Source: Mesobacterium pallidum
GTDB taxonomy: Bacteria > Pseudomonadota > Alphaproteobacteria > Rhodobacterales > Rhodobacteraceae
DNA: 64,000 nt
Reading direction: 5' to 3'
NCBI RefSeq assembly: GCF_019966535.1
Contig: NZ_JAIMID010000006.1
Span: 62,001 to 126,000 of the forward strand
Shown here: positions 36,301-44,480 of the stretch, one piece after another
Layout: each line of letters opens with the position of its first letter
Position numbering within the stretch: position 1 is the stretch's first letter
Notes under the pieces: model-generated
Told to the model about the DNA's origin: nothing
The model's input: only the letters and a program-made list of their open reading frames with translations
Database searches by the model: none
Translations under genes and position numbers: made by a program

Positions 36301-39300
36301 GTCGCGGCAAGGATCTCGGAGCCCAGGACGGTGCCATCCGGCCCGAATATGCGCACGAAGATGCCGCGGCTGCTGACCGAGGTCGTGTCGTCGTCGCCTT
36401 CCCAGGCCACGACCATGTTGCCATTGGGCAGCGCGGCCAGCGCCGGGTTCCAGTAGAAGGCATCGGTCGTGTCATGCACCAGCGTCGGGGCCAGCACCTC
36501 GGCGCCGTCCGCGTCGAGGATGCGCAGCTGCACCTGCGAGGCATAGCCGGTAAGGCTGGTGCTGTAGACCAGCGTCGCGATGTTGCCGCCCGCCAGCTCG
36601 GCCGTGTCGACCGTGCGCATGTTGCGCGTGGTCTCGAGCGCCGGGTCGCTGACCGCGAATTCATTGGCGAAGATGTGCTCGAGCATGTCGTCTTGCGCCA
36701 GCGGGGCCGCGTTGCCTTCGCCGACCACCTTGAAGGTCACGGTGGCGCTGGACTGGCCGCCATCCGCATCCTCGATCGTGTAGGTGAAACTGTCCTCGAG
36801 CGTCGCGCCATTGGCCAGCGCGGCCAGGACGGCCGAGGAGGTGGGATCATAGAACACGTTGGTGCCGAACTCGCTCAGCGTGACCGTCGCGCCAAGGGCG
36901 CTGGTGGCCGAGACGGCGACGATCTCCACGGCGCCGCCATCGGGATCGACATCGTTGCCGATCAGCTGGGTGTAGAAGATGTCCTGCACCGTCTGGTCGT
37001 TGGTCAGCGCCATGTTGAGCGGCACCGCAGTGCCCAGTGCGTCGCTAGCATGGAACAGGCGCTGGGTGAGCCCCGCATTGGGGCCGCCGGAGTTTTCCCA
37101 GGCCACGACAAAGCGGCCGCCGTTCAGCGCGGTGATCTGCAGATCCTGCACAGTGTTGGAACTTGACCAGCTGCCGGTCTCGTTCACCACGATTTCCGGC
37201 GTCGCATAGGTGCCCACCGCTTCGAACAGGCGCATCACGATCTTGCCGTCATCGGCCATCCAGGCGACGACGTAGCCCCCGGTATCCAGCGCGGCGATCG
37301 CCGGATCCCAGCGCGTTGTCCCGCCATTTTCGAAATCGAGGCTGCTCAGGGCCAGCACGTCCGTGGTGGGGGTGCCGTCCGGCGCATAGGCGCGGCCGCG
37401 GATCACGGTGCCGTGCCACCCGTACGTCAGGCCGTTGGCGACGTAGCTGTGGGTTTCCTCGCTTTCCCAGGCGACAAGGATATTGCCACCCGCCAGCGTG
37501 GTCACTGCCAGTTCGGAGGCGGCGCCATCCGCGACATCGCTGACGATGAACTCGTCGGTCAGGGGATTGCCATGCGCCTTGATGAACCGGCCCACGATCT
37601 GGCGCCCGTCCCCGTCCCAGCGCTCCCAGAAGGCGGCGAACCCGCCCGTATCGAGGGCCGAGATGCTCAGATCCCCCCCGACCGGCGTATCGCTCAGCGT
37701 GCGGATATCGCCCTTGAGCACCGCGTCTTTGGTGAATTGCTGCGCCTTGGCCACCCGATGGCCGGCGGTATCGTCATATTCCTTCCAGGCGACGACAAAG
37801 CCGTTGTCCAAAAGGGTGACGCTGGGGCTTTGGACATTGCCACTGGGGATATCCGCCACGCGCAGCAGCGTCGTTTCGACCCCGGGCGCGTCGGGATCGG
37901 GCGCGAACCGGACAATCTGGCCGCTGGTGTCGTAGATCTCGAGATAGAGACCATCCATCCCGAAGCCGGACCGCGTCGTGACCACGGCAAAGGTCCCGTC
38001 CGCAAGCGACGCCACGTCCGCGCCGTCCCACGTGATCGGGCCTATGGTGAATTCCGGCACGGTTTGCTTGCCATCCCGGTCATAGATGGTGGCCCGCAGG
38101 CCCGAATGATCCCAGTAGTTCAGCCAGGCCACAAGGTAGGTGCCATCGTCGCCCAAGGTGGTCAGCAGCGGCGCCTCGGGCGCGCTCTCCGCGGCGGACT
38201 TGACGACCAATTCGCTGCCGGTCGGGCCGCTGCGCGTGCTCCAGTCATAGTAGGTGCCGTTGAGGTAATCGTCCTCCGCCTCGGGCGGCGACAGCACGGC
38301 GAAGCCGCCGAAGTTGTCGGCCGAGAAGCGCTGCGCGGCGCGGTCCTCGATCCGCAGCAGCGTGGTCCCGAAGCTGGCATCGCCGTCGAAATCGGCCAGC
38401 AGCAGCGTGTCCGCGCCGTCCTGCACCAGCCGCAGGAAGGTGCCGAAGGGATTGACGATGCCGTCCCACTGGCCGGTGATCGCGGCCAGCGGCGAAAGGT
38501 CGATGGCATCGGCGCCGACGGTGAAATCGGTCAGCACCTGCGTCTCGACCGTCGCGGTGGAGGCAAAGGCCAGCCGGACCACGTCTCCGCCGCTGCCCAG
38601 CGCGATGGTGCTGGTCCCGCCCACGACCACGAGGGTGTCCGCGCCGCCACCGGCGTTGACCTCGTTCCCCGTGCCGCCAAGGATGGTGATCTCGTCGCGG
38701 CCGCTGCCGCCGACCACGGTGTCGCGGCCATGGCCGACCATGATCGTGTCGTTGCCCGCGCTGCCGTTGACCGAGTTGTCGCCATCCCCGGCGTCGATCC
38801 AGTCGTCACCCGCGCGCGCGATGATCGTGTCGTTGCCGGCGCCTGCGATGATCGTGTCGCTGGCGCCGACGCCCTTGTCCGTCCCGTCGCTGAAGCGGTT
38901 GTCGCCCTCGCCCAGGTCCACGTGGTCGCGGCCCTTGCCGCCGTCGACGGTGTCGTTGCCGCCCCCGGCCAGGATGCTGTCCGCCCCGTCATCGCCGGCA
39001 AGACGGTCATCCGCGGCGCCGCCGACCAGGGTGTCCGCGCCGGTGCCGCCCGACAAGTCCACCGCGGTCAGCGCCACGCCGGCGTCGATGGAATCCGCCC
39101 CGCTGCCGCCACTGACCGTGTCGCCGGCCAGCGCCGCGAAGGCACCCAGCAGCAGGTAGCTGTCGTTGCCGGCACCAAGGATGACGTCATCCTCGCCCGT
39201 GCCCTCGACCAGGTCACTGCCGCCACCGGCATTGACCTGATCCGCCCCGAGCCCGGTATTGATCGTGTCATGGCCGCCGCCCGCGCCCACGGTGTCATTG

Positions 39301-40592
39301 CCTGCGCCGGTCAGGATCCAGTCCGCCCCCGTGCCCGAGGTGATCGAGTTGTCGCCGTCCCCCGCGTCGATGGAATCGTCGCCGTTGCGCGACAGGATCG
39401 TGTCGTGGCCGCCCCCCGCGACGATCGTGTCGCTGGCGCCCACGCCCTTGTCCGTCCCGTCCGCGAAACGGTTGTCGCCCTCGCCCAGGTCCACGTCGTC
39501 GCGGCCCGTGCCGCCATCGACCGTGTCGTCGCCATCCCCGGCGATGATGCTGTCCGCGCCGTCTCCGCCCGACAGCAGGTCGCCCGCAGCGCCGCCGATC
39601 AGCGTGTCCACGCCGCCGTCGCCGCTCAGATCGACGCCGGTCAGCGCCAGCCCGGCGTCGAGGGAATCCGCCCCGCTGTCACCGTTGACCGTGTCGCCCG
39701 CCAGTGCCGAAAAGCCGCCCAACAGCAGGTAGGTGTCGTCGCCGGCGCCCAGTGACACCGTGTCTTCGCCCGTACCCTCGACCAGGTCGTTGCCGCCGCC
39801 CATGTCGATGGAATCGGCCCCGAGCCCGGCATTGGCCGTGTCGTGCCCGCCGCCCGCGTTCAGCGTGTCCGCCCCGTCGCCGCTGCGCAGCGCGTCATTG
39901 CCGCCGCCGCCGACCAGCAGGCCGGGCCCGTCGAAATCGGTCAGCACGTCGGCGCCGCCTTCGCCGCGCAGCGTGTCCTGCCCGGCCCCGCCGTCCAGCG
40001 TGTCGTCGCCATTGCCGCCCACCAGCCGGTCATCGCCGTCAAGGCCAAGGATGCTGTCGTCGCCCGCCCCGCCCTTCAGCGTCTCGGCCCCGGTCGTGCC
40101 CGCGATGACATCGTCCTGGGTTTTGGTCTTTTCGGGTAGCGTGGACAGGTCGATATCGACCAGCGGCGCCACCGGGCCATCCGGGATCGAGGTGATCGAC
40201 GTCACGTTCGCCAGCTTGGACAGGTCACCCGTCGAGGTCAGCGCCGCGCGCTGGTCGCCGCCGATGCGGAAGACGTGGCTGCGGTCGTCCGTTGCCGAGG
40301 TCAGGACGAGGAAATCGGTAAAGCTGGTCTCGCGGAAGGTCATGCGCACGGCGCGCAGGCTCCAGCCGGACCCAAGGTCGCTGCCGTCCAGCGCCAGCCC
40401 GTATAGATCGCCCGGCGAGGGCGCCAGCGCGATGGCCTCAGGCCAGTCATCGGTCGCGGTTCCAGCCTCTACCGTGTAGGTGAGAAGGAAATCGTCACTG
40501 ACGACGAAGGTGAGAGTGCTGGATTGCCAGTCGATGGCAGTGCCGAATTCATCGACGGCCCAGGAGCCGCCCTCAAGCACGAATGTCGTCAT
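33303..40592 (-). CDS. Giant RTX protein with three sets of seven blade-like repeats and cadherin-like domains (2429 aa)
   Basis: Domain order read from sequence is as follows. A unique N-terminal domain covers residues 1 to about 160. An RTX nonapeptide block with a long internal duplication (VDLGEGDNRF and GVGASDTI appear twice) covers about 165-680 and ends in a VLTDFTVGADAIDLS segment. Then come three arrays of seven repeats of about 53 residues, each with the pattern ALxxGGFxVxW...ARxFxxxG, at about 805-1185, 1325-1700 and 1945-2320. Cadherin/VCBS-like domains (GNDxDxDG, YTVxDxxG) follow the arrays at about 1195-1290, 1704-1800, 1807-1907 and 2331-2425. Repeat length and number suggest three seven-bladed beta-propellers. 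There is no signal peptide. The RTX block is N-terminal and the protein ends in a cadherin-like domain, unlike usual type I substrates. Likely a calcium-dependent surface or matrix protein. Confidence 0.88.
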   Translation of the reverse strand: MTTFVLEGGSWAVDEFGTAIDWQSSTLTFVVSDDFLLTYTVEAGTATDDWPEAIALAPSPGDLYGLALDGSDLGSGWSLRAVRMTFRETSFTDFLVLTSATDDRSHVFRIGGDQRAALTSTGDLSKLANVTSITSIPDGPVAPLVDIDLSTLPEKTKTQDDVIAGTTGAETLKGGAGDDSILGLDGDDRLVGGNGDDTLDGGAGQDTLRGEGGADVLTDFDGPGLLVGGGGNDALRSGDGADTLNAGGGHDTANAGLGADSIDMGGGNDLVEGTGEDTVSLGAGDDTYLLLGGFSALAGDTVNGDSGADSLDAGLALTGVDLSGDGGVDTLIGGAAGDLLSGGDGADSIIAGDGDDTVDGGTGRDDVDLGEGDNRFADGTDKGVGASDTIVAGGGHDTILSRNGDDSIDAGDGDNSITSGTGADWILTGAGNDTVGAGGGHDTINTGLGADQVNAGGGSDLVEGTGEDDVILGAGNDSYLLLGAFAALAGDTVSGGSGADSIDAGVALTAVDLSGGTGADTLVGGAADDRLAGDDGADSILAGGGNDTVDGGKGRDHVDLGEGDNRFSDGTDKGVGASDTIIAGAGNDTIIARAGDDWIDAGDGDNSVNGSAGNDTIMVGHGRDTVVGGSGRDEITILGGTGNEVNAGGGADTLVVVGGTSTIALGSGGDVVRLAFASTATVETQVLTDFTVGADAIDLSPLAAITGQWDGIVNPFGTFLRLVQDGADTLLLADFDGDASFGTTLLRIEDRAAQRFSADNFGGFAVLSPPEAEDDYLNGTYYDWSTRSGPTGSELVVKSAAESAPEAPLLTTLGDDGTYLVAWLNYWDHSGLRATIYDRDGKQTVPEFTIGPITWDGADVASLADGTFAVVTTRSGFGMDGLYLEIYDTSGQIVRFAPDPDAPGVETTLLRVADIPSGNVQSPSVTLLDNGFVVAWKEYDDTAGHRVAKAQQFTKDAVLKGDIRTLSDTPVGGDLSISALDTGGFAAFWERWDGDGRQIVGRFIKAHGNPLTDEFIVSDVADGAASELAVTTLAGGNILVAWESEETHSYVANGLTYGWHGTVIRGRAYAPDGTPTTDVLALSSLDFENGGTTRWDPAIAALDTGGYVVAWMADDGKIVMRLFEAVGTYATPEIVVNETGSWSSSNTVQDLQITALNGGRFVVAWENSGGPNAGLTQRLFHASDALGTAVPLNMALTNDQTVQDIFYTQLIGNDVDPDGGAVEIVAVSATSALGATVTLSEFGTNVFYDPTSSAVLAALANGATLEDSFTYTIEDADGGQSSATVTFKVVGEGNAAPLAQDDMLEHIFANEFAVSDPALETTRNMRTVDTAELAGGNIATLVYSTSLTGYASQVQLRILDADGAEVLAPTLVHDTTDAFYWNPALAALPNGNMVVAWEGDDDTTSVSSRGIFVRIFGPDGTVLGSEILAATPISGSQTNPDVIALAGGNFVVSWLSADDAGNSQLSAAIFTSGGSLVRNHSAISFSSTDTVWPAEIAALTGGGYVAAYVSRDDTSTEITARVYDAMGNFAVSEIPIASGPNVGTTLQQADVAALAGGGFIVTWTEDDTAFDPDGLGIKARIFDAAGVETVPAFAINQLTGSAQTNASVVGLAGGGFAVAWVTYGNEGDVSASAIAARVFAADGTALGDEVLVNQTTAGYQSTPTISALADGGFMVGWIDREDNVYQSDGGIAMARRYQADGTPFEAGYTDELTPISIAAEDVLGNDSDADGEALSLVAVEVTSASGATVTLDGTTVIYDPTGSTVIAALGAGELLTDSFTYTVADETGATATATVSLVVEGVNQAPVGADDDLSSDGTPLTDQQTPVTIETATLLANDSDPEGQVLSLFSLAATSAEGATLSVDDAGNVQYDPTTSTAIAALGVGETLVDSFAYTVSDGAGEVDTATVSLSVESANRNAPIAADDSFAGVAYADSILTNAYTTSNQDGASVVELEGGNLLVAWRSREESGGSLTDVRAQIVTPAGETLVSDLVLADVTTGNQQEIDLVALSGGGFMATWSSRIDPFDATDMEVKARIFDAAGTPTSGEFLVNEETTDLQYLSGVTQLASGVIAVTWMTDFVTGFSEGSNIKMRLFNPDGTAVTGELFVNDTTDYVQSQPAITALDTGLFVVTYSSNDGIDDSSGFGIRARMFRDDGTAFTTSDPVNQQMANGQTDAAVAALDGGGFVITWVSEDGVDDTDASGIKARIFSPLGVETVSEFLVNGGTSGYQQRPSVTVLESGNLVFAWESVNLTTYASTSYVRVFAADGTALGGDIALDPLQSQGQIAPDITALASGGFAVSWGTRNSDFTSDVYTRFFNADGSAAAAGYTDEDTAVTLDGAALLANDVEPDGDTLVILSVDAVSAQGAAVSLTPEGDVLYDPTGSAALQALASGAVVDDSFVYTVSDGLGGYDTATVTIAVAGLDELGL

Positions 40593-40958
40593 GAAAATAT
40601 CCCCGTCAGAAATCAGCCTAGGGCGCCCGTCCCTTGGCGCCTGGCAAGAGCCTACACGGCCTGGCGGAATATGTTAAGCTCGGACGGGTCGTTCTGACCA
40701 TTTTATGCAGGAAGACCCACGCATTGCCCCGGAAGCGGGCAGGAGATGGGCCGAACCGACTGGTCCCGCCCGCTGCCCGCAGGTCATCCCGCCCCACCTC
40801 AGGGCCCGGCCTTTGACGGCCGCCTGCCCCCCGCGGAGGGCAGGCTGTCACCGCCGCGACACGGCACGGACGCCCCGTGACCGCGGCGCCGGACGGGGGC
40901 GGGCATCCGCCTGGCCGGGCCATGTCTTGCGGCTTGTGCGCAAGGGTGCCCCGCGATG
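40593..40958. other. Intergenic region, no gene recognised
   Basis: This 366-base gap lies between the giant RTX start and the stop of the sugar-ABC permease, both on the minus strand. It should contain the RTX promoter and the end of the ABC operon. I see a slightly AT-richer stretch at 40665-40720 (TATGTTAAGC, CATTTTATGC) that could hold a promoter. There is no convincing terminator hairpin with a T-run and no coding signal. Confidence 0.35.
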
Positions 40959-42113
40959 TCAGCCCTTGACCGCACCGGCTGTCAGGCCGCTGACGATCTG
41001 CCGCTGGAAGATCATGACCAGCACCAGGAGAGGTGCGGTGATCGAGACGGCGGCCGCGACGGCCTCGACCTGGTCGGTCATGGTCGTCTCGCGGCTGAAC
41101 ATCCCCGCGATGGCCGGCACCATGGTCTGGTTCTGGGCGTCCAGCAGCAGGGAGGTCACGAGAAAGTCGTTGTAGCCCAGCAGGAAGGAAAACAGCCCGG
41201 TGGTGATGACGCCCGGCCACATGACCGGCATGATGACCTTGCGAAACGCCTGCAGATGCGTGCAGCCATCCACGCGGGCGGCCTCGTCCAGCTCGGCGGG
41301 GATGCTCTGGAAGAACGAGTTCAGCATCCAGATGGTGAAGGGCTGGTTGATCGCCACCAGGACGGCGATCACCGCGAAGGGCTTGCCATAAAGCGTCGGG
41401 GCGTTGTCGCCCAGGATCGGGGCAAGCCATTCGGCCGAGTTCACGAAGACCGGCAGGTAGCCCGCCACCAGGACCGAATGCGGCAACGCGCGGAAGATGA
41501 GCGCGACGATCAGGATCCAGAAGGCCAGCGAAGTGCGCGACCGCGCCAGCCCGTAGCCCGCCAGCGTCCCGACGGTCAGCGACACGATGACGACACCCAG
41601 CGTCACGACCAGCGAGTTCTGGAAGTTGAGCGCAAAACCCCTGTCCACCCAGACGGACCGGTAATGTTCGGCGGTCAGGCCGATGACCGGCTGGCCCAGG
41701 GGGCCGGCCACGGGGTCCAGCAGGCCCAGCAGCCAAGGCAGCAATCCGAAGAAAACGACAAGCGTGCCCAAGCCCAGGACCAGGCCACCAAGCCCCCAGC
41801 CGACCGGGCGGATGGCCTGCGGCACCCGCGTGCGTATCAGCCGCGGCAGCGTTCGGGCGCCCAGGCGGATCGCGCCCCAGATCACGGCCAGGCCCAGGAC
41901 CAGCCCGGTGAGAGAGATCCCGTGCCCGTCGCCGATGGTCCGCGGGCCAAGAAGAACGGCCAGCGCATTGCGGTCGAAGGCGTCGATGGGCGACTTGAAG
42001 CTCATCACGGCGACCCAGAAGATCGGGAAGGCCGCGACCACGCACCACAGGAACAACATGCTGCTCATGGCCAGCTGAAGCGAGAGCGGCCGTCTCATCG
42101 TCGTTTCACTCAT
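40959..42113 (-). CDS. Carbohydrate ABC transporter permease (MalG type)
   Basis: This 384-residue inner-membrane permease has the MalG/UgpE-type EAA loop (ELDEAARVDGCTHLQAFRKV) near residue 275. The C-terminus is GAVKG, as in many CUT1 permeases. It is longer than usual (about 280) because of an N-terminal insertion of about 100 residues with extra hydrophobic segments (GLVLGLAVIWGAIRLGA). The ATG at 42113 lies one base after the stop of the partner permease and has a GAGG site. It is the last gene of the ATPase-binding protein-permease-permease operon. Confidence 0.92.
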   Translation of the reverse strand: MSETTMRRPLSLQLAMSSMLFLWCVVAAFPIFWVAVMSFKSPIDAFDRNALAVLLGPRTIGDGHGISLTGLVLGLAVIWGAIRLGARTLPRLIRTRVPQAIRPVGWGLGGLVLGLGTLVVFFGLLPWLLGLLDPVAGPLGQPVIGLTAEHYRSVWVDRGFALNFQNSLVVTLGVVIVSLTVGTLAGYGLARSRTSLAFWILIVALIFRALPHSVLVAGYLPVFVNSAEWLAPILGDNAPTLYGKPFAVIAVLVAINQPFTIWMLNSFFQSIPAELDEAARVDGCTHLQAFRKVIMPVMWPGVITTGLFSFLLGYNDFLVTSLLLDAQNQTMVPAIAGMFSRETTMTDQVEAVAAAVSITAPLLVLVMIFQRQIVSGLTAGAVKG

Positions 42114-42114
42114 G

Positions 42115-43137
42115 TCAGGCACCTCGCTTGTGGTCGCGCCACGTGTTGCGGACGAGCGGAACGAGCAGCAGCGCGATTCCGATCATGGTGAGCATTGCCG
42201 AGGCCGAGGCCCGGCTGACCGCGCGGTTGCCCGCGTCATCCGGCGTGAGAAGATCGTAGGTCAGCCATTGCAGGCTGATCACATGCCCCTGGCTGGAAAA
42301 GCCGACGACCTCTTCGAAGACCCGGTAGGCATCCATCAGGTGGATCATCGTCACGAAGATGACCAGCGGCTTGAGATGCGGCAGAACCACGTAAATCAGC
42401 CGCTGCCAGCGGTTCGCGCCGTCGATCATCGCGCTTTCCAGGCTGTCGCTGTTCAGGCTTTGTAGCCCGGCGTAGAAGATGATCCCGGCGAAGGGCGCGA
42501 TGTGCCAGACGCGGTACAGCATCATCATCAGCTCGATGGTCCAGCCCTGCGCGAACATGGCGATGTCGCGGCCGGACATCCATTCCATCGCCGCGGTCAG
42601 GATGCCGTCACCGCGGAACAGCCAGTTGACCGACAGCGCGCCGATGACCGGCGTGATGATGTAGGGCAGCAGCGAGATGAAGATGACCGGCCCCTTGATG
42701 GATTTCGCGGCGAAGTCGATCAGCAGCGCCACCGCGAGGCCAAGCCCCACGACGAAAGGCAAGGTGATGAGCGTGAAGGTCAGCGTGAACCGCAGGGCCT
42801 TCCAAAAGTCGATGGCCATCAGGGCCTGCCAGCTTGCCGAGGTGACGGCCGCCCAGGTCTCGTCGAGCTTCAGCACCCGTTCATAGCTTTGCAGGCCCAC
42901 GAACCGGGTCGTCGTGACGACCTTGCCGTCGGCGTCCAGCACAGGGCGCGACTTCATCTCGGTCACGCAGGTCTGTTCCAGGAACCCGGGCGAACAGGTC
43001 TCGACCTCCACCGTCTCGAAGGCCGGCTGCGTCAGGTAGAAACTCTGCACGAACACGCTGATGAGCGGGAAGGCGATGAACACCAGCATCATCAGCAGCG
43101 AGGGCGTGACGAAGAAGGCGAATGTCTTGAACTTCAT
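42115..43137 (-). CDS. Sugar ABC transporter permease (MalF type)
   Basis: This 340-residue CUT1-family permease begins with a membrane segment (FFVTPSLLMMLVFIAFPL). A periplasmic insert follows at about residues 40-90 and contains two cysteines (ETCSPGFLEQTC), which might form a disulfide. The EAA loop (ESAMIDGANRWQRLIYVVLP) is near residue 240. It pairs with the MalG-type permease one base downstream. A strong hairpin precedes the gene, in the gap after the binding-protein gene. Confidence 0.92.
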   Translation of the reverse strand: MKFKTFAFFVTPSLLMMLVFIAFPLISVFVQSFYLTQPAFETVEVETCSPGFLEQTCVTEMKSRPVLDADGKVVTTTRFVGLQSYERVLKLDETWAAVTSASWQALMAIDFWKALRFTLTFTLITLPFVVGLGLAVALLIDFAAKSIKGPVIFISLLPYIITPVIGALSVNWLFRGDGILTAAMEWMSGRDIAMFAQGWTIELMMMLYRVWHIAPFAGIIFYAGLQSLNSDSLESAMIDGANRWQRLIYVVLPHLKPLVIFVTMIHLMDAYRVFEEVVGFSSQGHVISLQWLTYDLLTPDDAGNRAVSRASASAMLTMIGIALLLVPLVRNTWRDHKRGA

Positions 43138-43168
43138 GGGTTGTCCTCGGCCCCGGGTGACACGATCG

Positions 43169-43196
43169 GGAGAGGCGCGCCAGGGCGCGCCTCTCC
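43169..43196 (-). promoter_or_regulatory. Intercistronic hairpin between binding-protein and permease genes
   Basis: A perfect 12-base inverted repeat, GGAGAGGCGCGC, with a CAGG loop lies seven bases after the binding-protein stop and 31 bases before the permease start. There is no T-run, so it is more likely an RNA-stabilising or partial-attenuation element that raises binding-protein mRNA over permease mRNA, as known for malE-malF. Confidence 0.65.
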
Positions 43197-43203
43197 GGTG
43201 GGC

Positions 43204-44424
43204 TTACTGGAGCAGGCCCGCTTCCTTGGCGGCCGTCATGTAATCCGCCTCGATCGCGTCAAGCGTCGACTGGGCATCGCGGGCCCCGGTCAGGAAATCG
43301 GCGATCACGTTGCCGATGGCCGAGTGCATCATCGCCATCTCGGGCGAGGTCGGGTACATCAGCGGCGCCGGGTCGGTCGTGGCGGTGGCGATGGCGCCCT
43401 TGGCCAGGCGCCCCGGCTGGTAGCCGTCGATCAGCCAGATCGCGTCGTCGTTGTTGGCCGTGACCATCTCGGTGTCCATGCCCTCCATCATCAGCCGGAA
43501 CGCGGCCTCGGCGGCCTCGTCCGAGATGTTCTTGGCGATCACCATGCCGTCCCACCACAGGGTCGCCGCCGGACGGTCGCCGAAGGGCGCAAAGGGCGCG
43601 GCCGCGGTGTCGACCAGGCCGACGACCTGGCTTTCGGCCTCGTTGTCCAGCGCCCCGGCCCGGCTGGCCCAGAGGTTCGACAGGGCCACCGTGCCCTGCT
43701 GGAACTGCTTCTGGACATAGGTGGAATCCGACACGAGGTACTCGGGGTCCATGTAGGCCGTGTAGGCCTTGATCGCCTCGAGCGTCGCAAGGCCGACCTC
43801 GTTGTTGATCGCCGGAGAGCTGTCATCGCCATAGAACGGCAGACCCGAGCTGGCGTACATGTTGATGAACTCGAGCGCGAGGTTCCAGCCCGCCATGGTC
43901 ATCTGGCCCAGCGGATACTCGGCCTTGCCCTCGGCCCGGATCGCCTCTGCCGTTTCCATCACCTCGTCCCAGGTGGTCGGCACGGCCAGCCCGAGCTCGT
44001 CCAGGATATCCTTGCGGAAGGTCATTTCCTGCGTGTTGAGCATCATGGCGATGGCCATGATCTGGCCGTCGATGCGGATCAGCTGGTTCGGCTTCAGGTG
44101 CTGGCCGTATTTCTCGACAAGGTCGTCGAGCGGACGGATCGTGCCCTCGGCCAGCAGCGGCGTGATGGTGCCGTTCGAGATGCCGCCGATGGCATAAAGC
44201 GACGGGTTCGCGGCAAAGGCCACCGGCTGCTTGGTGCGGAAATCCTGGTCCAGCTCGGCCTGGAAGTTCCCGCATTCCGCCATCGCGTCCGTCACGGACT
44301 TCCAGGCCTGGAATGCCGGCGACAGCGAGGTCAGCGGGATGTCGTTTTCAAAGGCGCAGTCGGCCAGCGCGGAGGTTGCCAGCAGCGCAAGCCCTGCGGC
44401 CCCGGCGAGAAGTGTGGTTTTCAT
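43204..44424 (-). CDS. Carbohydrate ABC transporter substrate-binding protein
   Basis: This 406-residue periplasmic protein has a clear signal peptide (MKTTLLAGAAGLALLATSALA, cleaved before D-C-A-F). It belongs to the extracellular solute-binding family 1, as used by CUT1 sugar importers. Features include the mid-protein TTWDEVMETAEAIRA segment and a C-terminal helical tail (DAIEADYMTAAKEAGLLQ). I prefer the ATG at 44424 to the one at 44430 because AAGGAG then lies eight bases upstream. The ligand is unknown; genes around it suggest a sugar, sugar acid or related metabolite. Confidence 0.92.
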   Translation of the reverse strand: MKTTLLAGAAGLALLATSALADCAFENDIPLTSLSPAFQAWKSVTDAMAECGNFQAELDQDFRTKQPVAFAANPSLYAIGGISNGTITPLLAEGTIRPLDDLVEKYGQHLKPNQLIRIDGQIMAIAMMLNTQEMTFRKDILDELGLAVPTTWDEVMETAEAIRAEGKAEYPLGQMTMAGWNLALEFINMYASSGLPFYGDDSSPAINNEVGLATLEAIKAYTAYMDPEYLVSDSTYVQKQFQQGTVALSNLWASRAGALDNEAESQVVGLVDTAAAPFAPFGDRPAATLWWDGMVIAKNISDEAAEAAFRLMMEGMDTEMVTANNDDAIWLIDGYQPGRLAKGAIATATTDPAPLMYPTSPEMAMMHSAIGNVIADFLTGARDAQSTLDAIEADYMTAAKEAGLLQ

Positions 44425-44480
44425 GATCATTGCTCCTTGTTGGTAGGGTTCACCGCTTGAGGGTGCTTGATGTTCAGGGG

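Noticed and set aside
24879..40592. The RTX region considered as a genomic island with integrase or transposase borders.
   Set aside because: No integrase, transposase, tRNA border or direct-repeat att sites are visible around it.
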